From the NCBI GenBank assembly GCA_035235625.1, contig CP141148.1, positions 20,771,057 through 20,835,056 of the forward strand: 64,000 bases of DNA. The letters are read 5' to 3'. Shown in pieces: positions 1-12,250 of the stretch. How positions within the stretch are numbered: position 1 is the first letter of the stretch; every line of letters begins with the position of its first letter. The notes beneath the pieces were generated by a model that had not been told where the DNA came from, searched no databases, and was given only the letters and a program-made list of their open reading frames with translations. Source of the DNA: Saururus chinensis. Its lineage: Eukaryota > Streptophyta > Magnoliopsida > Piperales > Saururaceae. The position numbers and the translations under genes are program-made.

Positions 1-912
1 AATTAAAGACTCCAAAAGTGGGTCCTTGAGCCACGTAGAGGAGGTTCAAAGTAGCAAAAAGGATCATGGCTTCTGTCTCCCCTTGGTATGAGAGTTTTTA
101 TATGTAGATTCTCTCCTTGGAGCCTGGGAGATGGTTCAAATGGGCCATAGTATTAAAAGATGCATGACTTTAGTGTAGTGCTACAAAAAGAGGTCTCAAA
201 AATCATAGAATTAACATTGAGAATTTCAACCCCTTGGGTCTATGAGTCCTTGTGAGCCTTAGCTTCTTAGAGGGTATATATGGAGCGAACAATAGTCTTC
301 AACAAGAATTTGAGCTACTTTGTAGAGTGATATACATTGTGAGGAATCATGAGGATCTCCTTGATGTTGCTACATATTAGTGACCCCTTTTCTTTAAGTT
401 TGAGTTTGAACATGAAATATGAGATATGAGAAATTGATTGTTTTATCTCTTGTTAATTTACTTTGATTCTTGTTTCTCCATCCCACTCACTATATTCGAC
501 GTACTCAGCATCCTTGTGTCATAGGTGGAAGACATTTGTGACCAAGACAATGAAGGATGCAGAGCATAGTAAATAATCTCATAAGTTTCTTTTTTATCTT
601 TCATAGTAGAATAAATGTAAGCACAAGAATGTGTCAATTATTATGACTTGTTATTTGAATAATATAATGATAGACAATTGCTCGACTAGATGGGTCTGTA
701 TTTCCTTTATTTTGATCTAGTATCAATATAATAATTAATAACTATAATAGTCAATTGCATTGGATTGTGTAAACAATTACTCATGTCCCCAAGTTTCATA
801 AACCATGATTTGATAACCATTCTAGAAATTTTATTTCTTGGAGATTTTATCCACTACATCATGTTTTAGAAAAGTGAAAATATTTTGCATGTGAAAATTG
901 AGGGCATGATAC
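1..912 (-). repeat. LTR copy, left arm of a large inverted repeat (cut by window edge)
   Basis: Read on the minus strand from 912, this segment starts TGTATCATGCCC and aligns along its whole length with the plus-strand LTR beginning at 928. Matching blocks are 640-912 with 928-1150, 306-640 with 1150-1535, and 1-306 with 1531-1800. Identity is roughly three quarters by eye. The TG start and the inverted relation to the LTR-like end at 2823 indicate a retrotransposon LTR. No coding sequence is seen. Confidence 0.75.
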
Positions 913-927
913 AAGGGGGAAGAATGT

Positions 928-2823
928 TGTCATGCCCCCAAATTTTTTTACATGTAAATACTTTTTATTTTCAATAAAATAAAACATGATGCAATAGAGT
1001 AAATACATTATGGAACAAAGTCTCTAAAACTTTGTTACCAAACCATGACTTGGAAACTCTTAGGGGCATGAGTAACTGTTTGCACAAGTCACTGCAATTA
1101 AATTATCATAATAAAAACATTTCTAATTTAACTAGGCCAAAATAAAGAAAACACAGGATCACTACTCGTGCACTTTTCTATCATTACATTATCCTAGTAA
1201 CAAATTGAAATATGACACACTCTCATGCCTACATTTTTGCATCTATCAAAGATAAAAAAAAACATATGACATTATTTGCTCAACTCTATGTCCTTCCATG
1301 CCCTAGTTACAAATGTGTTCCACCTGCAATACAACACTTGCATTGCAAGAATGTTGAATGTATTGTATACCCAGTAGGATGGCTAAACAAGAACCAAAGT
1401 AAACGGGGTGTAAAACAATCAATTTATCATATTTCATGTTCAAGCTTAAACTTAATAAAAAAAGAAAAAGACACATGGTCACTAAATTTCCATAGCAACA
1501 TTAAGGAGATCTCCACTAATTAAAACTCTTGTTGAAGATTATCGCCCACTCTATCCACTCCATGAAGCTAAGGCCCACATGGGCTTATAGACCTAAGTGG
1601 TCAAAATTCTTAGCATTCCATGATTATTGAGACCTCCTTTTATAGCGATGAACTAGAATTATGCATCTTTTAATATTATAACTCATTCTAACCATCAAAA
1701 GGTTAGCATGGAGAGAATCTACATATAAAAATTGTCAAGCCAAAGGTGAGTCAAAAACCATGGTCCTATATGCCTATACATGGATAATAAACTCGGTCTT
1801 GGAGTCCAATCTGAAACTAGACACATCTATGATATGTCCTTAAGTTTCATATACAATGACCAAGGGTTATTTACTTACCCTTCAACCATGCACATATTTC
1901 CATCATGTATTTCAATATTTACCTACTTCATTATATAAGTAAATCATACTAATATACATCTCATAATTAATGAAAATATTGGTAAAAACCTTGCTTGAAA
2001 ATCATGAACCAATGTGCTATTGGTCAATCCATCACCTTGTCGATGTAGGTATCTATGGCCATCGACACCATCATTGATATATCAATCCCCTTCCAACAGT
2101 GAGTAGACTTTGAGAGTCCGATTTGCTGATGCTATCACCGATGCATCAGTCTAACTGTTGATGCCTAATTTAACACCGACACGTCGTTGTTTGTCAATGT
2201 CAGTACATCTCCTCTAACCATTGATGGCCTCATTGACATGTTGATAAGCACGTCAATGATCAGAGCGAAAGAAAGAATGTTATCATTTTGATGCTCAACT
2301 TTTCACTCTTTGTAAACACATTTAACCACAACATTTGTATCTATAAAACTTCAATTCCTACTCATTATGTCATATAAATCGTGCTTAGCATCATCAAGCT
2401 ATAATCATGAGTTAATCACTAAAATAGATAATGACATCTGTGACATACTTTATATCAAATCACCAAAATATGATTTTATATCTAAGGACAATCAAACAAT
2501 AACATGGTTTCAAGGTTAGCAATTTGACCTCAAATCAATGCTTTCCTTTCCTCTAGCAAGTCGGTGTCGTACATTCTTGGCAAAAGGCTCTATGCTTCTT
2601 TTTGGACTCTTTTGATCCCTGGTCTCTCCACAATATTGTGATTCTTGTCCTTTGTAAAGAGTATAACTACCTCTCAAGGGACATAACCGCGTAACCACCC
2701 ACATTTTCATGACATGTTGATGACTTGTTGACATGTTAACCATGTTTTCCACCAACACGTCAGTGGATTGCCAATAGTTAATAAAAATTTAAAATTTATT
2801 TAGAAAAATTTAGGGTATCACAA
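928..2823 (+). repeat. LTR of a probable Ty3/gypsy-type element, right arm of the inverted repeat
   Basis: It starts TGTCATGCCCCC and ends GGGTATCACA, which are imperfect inverted LTR termini. The bases just before it (914-926) form a purine-rich AGGGGGAAGAATG tract resembling a polypurine tract, so this looks like a 3' LTR. About the first 910 bp are repeated in inverted orientation at 1-912. The right boundary rests only on the terminal motif. The 103-codon ORF inside is not conserved in the other arm and is not called. Confidence 0.6.
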
Positions 2824-3399
2824 ATGTAGCATCCCACATATATATAATATCTCCTCTAAATTCACATAGCTACTTTAAATAAGGTGATATTAGAAACTTT
2901 ATAATATCATATCAAATTAAAAACATTATAACAAAGCCTTTTAAGTATAGGTTTTCTAAGCAATACAAGAAAGGCTAGATCTTGTCGTGTCAGTTCAATG
3001 TTTTGAATGACTTCTAGTTGCATCCTACAATTAGGATGCCCATAGGCTAAAATTTGGTTCAATATTGACACTATTGTATGGGTCCAATTGTATTCTACAA
3101 TGTCACTTTGGTTATGGTATGGACAATATCGACAATTAACATCTTAACAAAGAATCTCATGAGTCTAGTTAGATTCACTTCCCATGGGGTTGGGACAATG
3201 TAAATGGGTCATAGTATGCCCATTAATATTAGCCATGCTGGCATGACCTATGTGGTCTTAGGCCTTTGAGATATCCATATTTTTGGGCTTTGGCCCTTGA
3301 CCTTTTTAAGGCATCGCATGCACCCCAATTTATGGGCATCATGGAAGGTCAATCTACCTCTAGCCTGAGAATATAACACCCTTCACTCTATTGAGAGTC
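2824..3399. other. Intergenic, nothing recognised
   Basis: No gene is seen. At 2826 there is a TGTAGCATCCC string that resembles the start of the LTR families elsewhere in the window, but no matching end could be fixed. Confidence 0.4.
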
Positions 3400-4624
3400 A
3401 CCACAGTGCCTCTAGTTTAAATACCTAAGGCAAAAAACTACAAGATGTGGCCTCTATGAGCAGGAATTTAGCAATAGAAACTAGCGCAACCACAAAATTA
3501 AACACAAATAATTTTTAACATGGAAACCCAAACTAGGGAAAAAACCACACAGTCAATCATTTGGTTGAACATAATGTACTATAAAGATGTAGATCTTACA
3601 AGACTTAATGCCATTAACCTTTGCCCAAACTAGATGTCATTCTCTAGATGATTGTTGACCACCACGGTCCTTCTTGGTGTTTTCCCCTTTGAACTTGATC
3701 ATTATCTTCTTCTTCACAGTATTCAATCAAAGTCCTTCTTGATTGATGTTGATGAAGCTCTACCAAAGTCCTTCTTGATAAACCTTCATTAATTCCTTTT
3801 GTGTGGTGTGATGTGATCTCACAAAACTCTCTCAATTCATAGGAAGTTTATGAATTGAAATTCTCACCTTTCAATTGTATTCTCTCAAGATGAACAAAGG
3901 TGATAGAAGGAATAAAGCTTTCTTTTTTTCCTCAAAAAAATCCTCCTTCCTTTGTTCAAGTTTGTCACAATAAAGTCCTTATATAGTCCTCTAAGTTGAT
4001 TAGGGCTTCAGTATTATAGTAGAAAAGAAACTATTCTCTGTTTAACATAAAATAAGTAATTGCGTCATAGAGCAGTTGATCATTCCATAAGGCAATGAAT
4101 CATTCTTTGTTTTATTACTTAACCCTAGTGCATCTGATTGATTGTTTCCATAGTTCAACTGACCATTTGTTATTCTAGACCATACAAATTTGACTTCGTC
4201 GATCTTTCCACTAGATGATCGATTGTTCAAACTTCTGTCAAAAATCTCATGAAACATTCAAGCTCAATCAATCATTAGTTCAAGACCAATTGATCAGTTT
4301 TGAACACTATATGAATATTTTTTCCTTTTCATCCAATTTTCATCACAACACTTAAATAAGAATTTTTTATGAAAATACTAAGTGTTTGTGTGTGTGTGTG
4401 TGAAATTTACCTTTCTTTTCTTCAAAGCTTATTCACTTTGATTAAGTTTTCCTACTTGAATCTTTAGAACATGTCTACTCTGATCTAAGTCAATCAATTC
4501 CAATTTTGACTCGATACGTCACTAACCTTGCCTGACTCTTAAGACTTAAAAACACACATATATGGACATTGTTTTGATCATCTAAATTAGCAAATTAAAA
4601 ACATCTAACTCATATGTTCTAACA
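3400..4624 (-). mobile_element. Copia-type LTR (probable 3' LTR of the host element)
   Basis: On the minus strand the LTR starts TGTTAGAACATATGAG at 4624. It is immediately preceded by AAGTGGGAGAT (4635-4625), a typical Copia polypurine tract, so this is a 3' LTR. Around 3505-3545 it carries the 'tttttaacatggaaaccc ... agggaaaaaaccac' block that is shared with the LTR at 18382-21415. The stretch near 4440-4560 also matches that second copy. The far end (about 3400) is estimated by comparison with that copy and no terminal motif was fixed. A short GT microsatellite lies at 4385-4402. Confidence 0.6.
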
Positions 4625-4635
4625 ATCTCCCACTT
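4625..4635 (-). other. Copia polypurine tract
   Basis: Minus-strand AAGTGGGAGAT abuts the LTR start TGTTAG. This is the plus-strand priming site of a Copia element and fixes the element's orientation. Confidence 0.6.
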
Positions 4636-4694
4636 CATCTATTTTATGATAAAACTCTACAACATATAAAAATACAAAATTACAATTCTTTGAC

Positions 4695-6205
4695 TGTAAT
4701 GACCCTGAATTTTTGGTAAAAATTGTAGCCTCTAATAAGTTGACTTTAGAATTTTTAATAAGTTTTAACTAGATAAAGATTTTTATGTGAAAGTTTTTTA
4801 TAAAATTATAGTAGATCTCAGAGAAACGAGTGTAGCAAGTCGAAAAACACAAGAAACAAAGGTCATAAGAGAAACTTATGACCTCAAAAAAATGTGTCTT
4901 ATAAGTGGGACCTACTAAAAAAGAGCAGCATAGCCTGCCTTGAGTGGTTTAGTTCAGTAGGACTCGTCAACATGAGCTCAACAATACCAAGAACGCATGA
5001 ATCTGAGTTCAGGGTAGAAGGATTCGTGCATTTGAAGATAATAACGAAAGAAAGAAAGAAAAAACTGTCGTCGCGCGTGTCGTACATGTGAGCAGTATGT
5101 GTGGGCGTGATGCGCGTGATGCAAGCGCACCAAGCGGGTCATGCCACTAGAAATGGCAGCGCCGCAAATTTGCCACCATACCTTTATAAGGAGTAGGGAG
5201 CGTTCATTTGAACCCCAAACCCATTTCTACAGTTTTTGGGTCATTTTAAGCCCGTTTTGGCCCATTCAAAAACCATTCCTAGCTAAATTGAGGGTGTTCT
5301 ATGCATAAAGGTTCTTTTTTCTTAAGTTTACTACTCTAAATATGAAAACTTTAAGGAGGTGCTTTTACTACCACAACCCTCTTCTTACTTTTACTATTTC
5401 TCGGTTATTTTAAGTCTGATTTAGTTTGTTCAAGAAGCGTTCTCTACTAAATTGAACTATCTGAACATCGTGGTGGGGTCATTTTCACTATCTGAGGCCT
5501 CTACAAGTAGGAATTTTATACCAAGATTAAGGTAGGGGATTTTAAACTCTAAACACATGCTTTGCTTATTAAAGTTAACTTTTCTAAATTATTTTGCTTG
5601 AGTTTATTTATGAGACTTGTTTTAGTCTGTGAAGTAATTTTGCATGTGCTACGTTGTGTTTTGATTACATGCACTCTATGGGTAGTTCTTTGGCATGAGA
5701 ACCAAGAATTATTATAGTGTTTTCGAAGATTTTTTGCTTAGCAGTCTTTTAGATTTTAAATAAACTTACTGAGGATTAATATACTCACCCACCCTCAGAT
5801 TTTGTAGGTGATGCAACAAGGGTGGAAGTGGAAGAATAAAAGCTTTCCAAATAAATTATTTGTTCATTGCACTCAAAAACTATGTAATTATTTATATGGC
5901 CAATGTACAAAGGCACAATGTGCCTAAAGAATTATGAACTCTATATAACTATCAGCTCTATGCATAGTGCTCGGCATGTGTAATAATTTTATGTTATGTT
6001 GACTATGTTATTCAGTAATTATGTTTCAATATTTTTGCCCGTGCAACAACTCCGGTATATTCTATGATAATCATGTGCTGATACGTTAAGAGATTTGTGA
6101 TTGTTCTGCACCGACAACCATCATGTTCAATCACATGCATACTAATTATGCATGTCGAACGGAATTATTATTATTGTTATATCATAGAAAATGGTGGTTG
6201 TCACA
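4695..6205 (+). mobile_element. Solo LTR 'E' with TSD TTGAC
   Basis: It starts TGTAATGACCCTG and ends GGTTGTCACA. The 5-bp duplications TTGAC lie at 4690-4694 and 6206-6210. No internal region is present, so it is a solo LTR. Its last 250 bp (the 'ccatcatgttc' block, the AT-rich spacer and the end) and its 'actcacccacc' block near 5785 match the LTR at 19364-21025, so the two are the same family. Termini of this kind are common in Ty3/gypsy chromoviruses of the Del/Tekay type; that assignment is inference. It lies inside the internal region of the Copia element. Confidence 0.85.
5183..5190 (+). promoter_or_regulatory. TATA-like box of LTR E
   Basis: TTTATAAG lies about 490 bp into the LTR and is followed by a GC-poorer leader-like stretch. 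The position fits a U3/R boundary. Confidence 0.35.
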
Positions 6206-6769
6206 TTGACAATATAGTGCATTATTTTTTACTTGTACAAAATTCCTTTACTTGACTCCCTGAGATTCCCAAAGATTATTTGGAATTGATCTTGAAAAGT
6301 TTTGAACCTGTATTTAATATGCACTCTTACACAAACAAAACATTTGCATAGTACTAGTCAATTTGCACACTCACACAAAAGACATTTGTGCTCAATAAAT
6401 GTTAATTAAGCACAATCACATGAACATCCATAATTTATTTCTCCCCTTTTTATTAGAACTAGCCAAAAAGTGAAATAAAAATATGGAAATCAACACTAAA
6501 GCACAATAAGTCAAATAAAGCATCATAACAACATAAAAATATATACAATAAACATCCATATGTCAAAAACATTCAGTTTTAAGATACATGAGATAAATCA
6601 AGAAAGTACACATCATGAGCTAAATAAAGTTTGAGAAAAAGATAATAAAAAAACCAAATGTCCTCATTACCAGAAGATCTGACAAAGTCCATCCATGACC
6701 TCATTCAATCTCTCATGCATCTCAGCTTGAAATACCAAGAACTCTTGGTATGGAATATATTGTGACTTA

Positions 6770-7078
6770 TCAGCTTTTATAGCAGCGGGATCTAGTCTCC
6801 TTCTCATGTGTTGGTGCCTCCTCCCTCTCAAATTGTGCATCGAAATGAGATTTCATCCAATGAACTACCACTCCATCAATGGCACTCATATTAGACTGAG
6901 TAGACACTCCTCTAGGTATCCTAACTCCCTGACTTGCAAAAATCAACAAAAGAATACATGGGTAGGCTAAACACTCTTGAGTATGACTGTGAAAATAAGT
7001 ATAAAAGCTACCAAAAATGAAAGAATGTAGATCTAATGGACAAGATGTGCTAGAAATAAGATACAAAAGTTGTGTCAT
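6770..7078 (-). pseudogene. Possible env-like ORF fragment of a SIRE-type Copia element
   Basis: A 102-codon open frame. Its central part (SCPLDLHSFIFGSF then a Tyr/His-rich stretch and LAYPCILLLIFASQGV) is reminiscent of the 'putative plant transposon' proteins found downstream of pol in SIRE/Maximus elements. That likeness is from memory and weak. Position and strand fit, because it lies 2 kb inside the 3' LTR on the same strand. It has no start context or partner domain and is best taken as a remnant. Confidence 0.25.
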
Positions 7079-7100
7079 CGTCCGATCAACTAACTCCTTT

Positions 7101-8363
7101 TGTAACGTTTGAGAAATTTCTAAATTCCTGAAGTTGACCGCGTGAAAAATAGGGTATTTGACCCATTAACCTTCTTATAAAAATAACTTACTAAATGGTT
7201 AGAATTGGTGTATGATATTTGGATGAAATGTAGATACAAAGAGCTTTGAAACACCACCAAGAATGTACGACTCAGAGTTTGGATAAGGGAGATACGACTC
7301 TTCAAAGTTGAACATATCGCGTAGGGCCCATTTACCCGAATTGAACACACAAATTGTCTGTTTAGGACATTGTATTGGCCCAGTTAATTAAAGTGACAAA
7401 ATTTAGTTTAAGAGGCCTAATTAGGTTGCCTAAGAAACGTTTAGTTGGCTGGAACCTCTTGGGGCATTAGAAATCTTAATCTCCTTATTATATAAAGGGT
7501 CAATTAGGGCTTGTAGGAGCTTTTGGCTCTAAGGGAAGGAGAGAGAAGAAGACTGTTTTTGACGAAGTTGGCCAGCGATGGAGTTGGAGATAAACGAGCA
7601 TGAAGACTGAAGTTTTACGAGGTAAGATTGCTTAATAATGTTAGTTTCGGTGTTAATTGTTGTATGATGCACGATTTGAGGCTTGAATATGATTTAATTT
7701 GTGAATTCCACCGTGTGCAACCCTGCTCATTGTGGAATTGCCTATGGGATTTGGCCCGATGCTGGTCACCTACTGGCCAGTAAGCGTTGAACCACCATGA
7801 CCAGACCATTGTGCCTCGCCCAAGGTGCTCAGTTTGCCACCTGGAGGGCCGGCCGGACTGGAGTGGCCAATGGCTAGAATTCTTCTCCCTTCTTCCTTCC
7901 CTCTGGCGGATTAGAGGACTGTGGCTGGCAGTGCAGGCTGCCAAACCGTCGAACAACACATCACCACCTTCCGCCTTTCTAAACTCGACCTATTTCCGGT
8001 AGGAACCTGCCACCGGTCGAGCCATGGCCAGTAGTAGCAGCCTGGCCTCAGTGAAGCAAAATAAAAAGAAAGGGAAAGTGACGTTTTGTCCCCTGGCAGG
8101 ACTGACCAACTGCCAGGCCAAGGCCATCTGAATCTCCTCAAGGCGGCGATCGGTCAGCCTAGGCCTTTCCCCGTAGTGTAGCCAATGGCGGCACTGCCAG
8201 AGGCCTTCCATCAACAGGGAAGACGACCCACTCCACATTCTTATCCAAGCCAGGTCAGATCACCCGACCCATTTGGCCATGTCGGTTTAAAAAAAAAAGA
8301 CATTTCAGAACCGCATCTGGTTCATGTGTTTTAAAAAAACTTTTAAATATCCGGATCATGACA
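7101..8363 (+). mobile_element. LTR 'C', related to LTRs A and J
   Basis: It starts TGTAACGTTTGAG and ends CCGGATCATGACA. Its first 400 bp align with the first 350 bp of the LTR at 12251, including the 'caccaagaa...agagtttgga' block and the 'attagggct' leader. It is much shorter than that copy (1263 against 3612 bp). Flanks CCTTT and GTTTT are not a clean duplication. The overlapping GC-rich ORFs at 7787-8238 are not conserved between copies and are not called as genes. Confidence 0.65.
7489..7496 (+). promoter_or_regulatory. TATA box of LTR C
   Basis: TATATAAA is followed 9 bp later by the 'aattagggct' leader that also follows the TATA box of LTR A. Two related copies sharing this arrangement support a retrotransposon promoter. 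Confidence 0.45.
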
Positions 8364-11300
8364 GTTTTTGCGTAGGCCATATGTCATATTGACATAGAAC
8401 ATGAAGAACTCGAAAAGAAAGGATCATAAAACCAATTCAAATCGATGTGTCTAAGTTACGACTATGAGCAATGCCCTGCAGATGACCAGAAATGATATTA
8501 TCCTCAAGGAACTCATACCCTGGAAATAGAGGATAAATGATGGGCATCCTCTTTAAACCTAAGACCTAATTTATGATGTCAGAGGTAACATGACAGTGGT
8601 ACTATTAATTTGACCAGTGATGGTGCTGTCATCAGGCATATGAAGAGAAGACTACAAATGACGAATAAGACGAGGATGGCCAAATGGTGTAATAGTAGAA
8701 ATTAACTCAAAAAATGTTGCCCCGTCAGGTCTCAAAAGAATCCAATCTAAACACTCACTCCGACCCTCTAAAACAAAAAGACCTCTCGAACCTAATACGG
8801 TATAAACTATCAGTTTCTAAAGGTGGAGAGTTAAAGATCGCACGAGAGGCACTCGCTTGCGACCTACAGGTGAAATATCTACCCAACTAGAGGAAAAAAA
8901 ATCTAACCCTATAAACAACTACCAGGACAGGAAATAAGCTCAATTTTGGATGATTTTTAAATGACAAAAAAATCTTAATAAAAAATTGTGTCATATTTGA
9001 TCCAAATTTTAGTATGTTGTAGAAATCCAAAGATTAAGTAAGATTTATAGCTATAACAAGTACGGATTAAGGACAATGATCCAAATCTTGGCAATCACCT
9101 GTAGTGCAACTCCCATAGCTTCTCCCAAAGTTTTGAAGTGAATGGGGGTGAAATGAGGTTCAACCAATTTTAAAAATGAGCATTCGGGCACGAACTATGA
9201 GGTCAATGATTGATCACATGCTATCGATTGTCCGACAGGTACGATCAATCCGTTTTGATCATTTTTGATTTTTTTTGAAACATTCCAAAAAATTCAAGGG
9301 CTTCAAAAATCAATGTCCAGCGAAATCTCTCATATAGGATAATTAAAACTCAAATTAAAAATAAAACAAGCTATTGAAAAATCGATGTTGAGCTCTTAGT
9401 GTGAATTTTGTTAATTTCCCAATTAATCTCTATACAACCAAAGATTTATGAATTACTGTCCTTCTCCCTTAGTAAGTTAGCTCTTTAGCTTTTGAATTTA
9501 AATTTTTTCTTCTTCATTTTAACATCTTAATTCTTTTTAATAAAAATTTGAAGAAACCATCAACTTTAACTCTTATCTCTTTCAATCAAAGAATTCTCAA
9601 GATCATTATTATCCAAAATTGACAAAATTATCTAGAATCTAGAAAAGAATTTTATTTTCAACTCACTTAGCTAGATTCTATTTATATCAAATTTTCTAAA
9701 AAGAAGTAAAAATTTTCAGAAATAATTTGCCCATGCCTCTTTCAAATAATGAGTGTCTATTCAATATCATCTTTTAATGACCATGTCTTTTTATAAATCC
9801 TCTCAACTTGCATCATTTATTTATTTATGTATTTGTTGATGTCAAGTGGATGAAAGCTTTCACACTAGCTTAGGACACCTTATGTAAGTATTCCTTCTCC
9901 ATCATCTTGACAAAAATAATTCCTTAAAAAAATTTAACATGACTAATTATAAGGAATTTAAATCTTTCAAACATTTAGATAGGATTCTAGCAAGTTCCTC
10001 TATTTTAGATCAATTAGACTCCCATAGAATGTAAACTCCTAAGTCAACAAGTGTCAAATAATTTTTATTTAAATTTTAGTCTTGAATTTGACTTGAGTTA
10101 ATCATGATATATGTAAGATTTTTGAAAATAGAGAATTGTAACATCAAGTCAAAGAAAATCAAAATGATGTTCACTCCCCTTAGTACATTCCTATCCTCTC
10201 TAAGTTAAAGAAAATTGAGCACTTAGCATGGTCTTTTTTGCTTAATTATAAATTCACAATGTTTATGACATAAGGCTAACATAAAAGAACAACAAAAACA
10301 TGTTTTTAAAGTTAAACTCTAACTAAGTTTATGAAAATTTTCATGTTTTTTCAATCAAAACCAATGAAAGAAAAACAATCATGCAAACAAAAGTAAAGGA
10401 ATCTAATAAACAAAATGAACATATCCCAAATATTGAAAGGATCAATAATAGACACAAGAGATAATAAATCTCTATTTTGTGAAATTCTCCCCCTTATCCT
10501 TGCCTAACCATCCTATCCTAAGGCAATCTATGGGCATCTTGCTAATTTTCCATAATTGATCCTTTAAGAATTGAATATCAATCTTCTTCATCCACATCTT
10601 TCTAATTTTTCTAGGCACAAACCTAGTGGACGGAAATAGCTTTAAAACACCACCAAGAACATGTGAAATAGAGTTTAGAAGAGGGAGATATGATTATTCA
10701 AAGTCGATCATGGTGCATAGGGTCCATAGTGTCCATTTTCTATAGTTAGATGTGCAATTGAATTGGACTATTTAATTTTCTTTGTATGCCTTGTTAATTA
10801 GGCTAACAAAAATTGATTTTTAAGGGTCTAATTATGTAGCACACTTACTTTTTAAATTACTTTGAAGGTCGAAGTGTCGTCAATTCATAATTAAAAGCAG
10901 ACCAAGATCAAGGGTGTACTGAAGGGTAATTTTTCATTAATATAAGTAATTAAAAATTTTATTTAATAGGGCTTAACGCGCCTTAACAAAATTAAAAGTA
11001 GCGCTAATTACAAATAATTTAATAGAATTTGACAAAATAAATCAAAAGTAAAAATATGTTGAAGTTTTATGGCCATCTTCGTTAAACGTCAACTTCTCTG
11101 CTCATACCTACAACATCGGGGTGGATGAGTATATTTATACTAAGTAGGTAGAATTAAATTCTACTAACATGCCATAACATAAAGTAACATATAAAATATC
11201 ATTCTACATAATTAATCTTCAAAAATCATCAGTAAACAACATCACTTGAACATAATCCAAACATATTTCAAAAAGTGGATAAAATAGTCTTTCATGGAAT

Positions 11301-12250
11301 TTTGATAAAATTAGATAAATCGTTCCTATGCAAAATCTAATAAATACATCAAAATTGGATAACTCGTCATTTACATAATGTTGCCCAAACCAAAGTGACA
11401 TACACCAGTGCATGTAGGGCAACGGGATCAGAATGAAAGAGAGCTTCTCATGATATCTCATTTCATGGGCGGCCATATGCCTTAATAGGCGGTGCTTATG
11501 AGTCCTAATTTTTGGGCTTTATACTAAATAACTACCCTTCAAATTCGATAAAAATCATTTGTAATATCATTTAAATAATACTAATATTCTAAAGTCTATA
11601 TCACAATGAAATCGATCTTAGCGGTGTATGATACGCTATTATTTTAGCATTTGTTGGTCCCCTAATAAATATCATCTTTTTTTTAAATAATCTTTTATGA
11701 AAGAAACATGAAATTGTACAACATAGTCGTAGCATAGAATTAGAGTTTAAAACCACCTACCCTTCGTTCTTGAAATTGATCGGAGTAACGGCCGACAGTC
11801 AGATCCTTATCTCGTTCCAGGGCTTAGGAGTGGCGGGTAGAACTGTAACAACCGAGGTTTTCATTCACATAAGCAAGTGGCAATGCAAAATCAGGGTGTT
11901 AACTTGCCAAGCCAACATCACAACACAAATAAATTACCTACTAAAGCAGAATATTCATGAACCAGGATCTTGGCTCAGCCAAGTACAAGTACTATAACAT
12001 AACAAAATAACATGATTAGAAATCTAATGGCAACACAATGCCTTATTACAATTTAGCATGAAATATAGAAACTAAAGTCCTACTGGCTGTGGAGAATATA
12101 CCCGGCTAACTCTGGGCAACTCCTGCTAAGAAATTCTGCTACTCTATAACCGGTGATAATCCTACATCAAAAGATGCATGAGAATTTCTACAAATACTCA
12201 GTATGTGGCATGAAAAACCACCCTAAATCAAGAGATTATGATAATGTACA

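Larger units (their letters stand above)
6211..10617 (-). mobile_element. Internal region of the Copia element, env-like side, decayed
   Basis: This is the sequence between the Copia 3' LTR and the breakpoint at about 10617, excluding the inserted LTR at 7101-8363. On the minus strand a 'ggataagggggagaa' purine tract near 10485-10500 resembles internal tracts of SIRE-type Copia elements. The stretch 8960-8390 reads as protein-like sequence broken by several stops. No reverse transcriptase, integrase or RNase H motif is seen, so pol is missing here. The assignment to one element rests on orientation and on the flanking LTR and gag remnants. Confidence 0.4.

Noticed and set aside
1212-1523. 103-codon plus-strand ORF
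   Set aside because: It lies in the LTR and is not kept in the homologous inverted arm.
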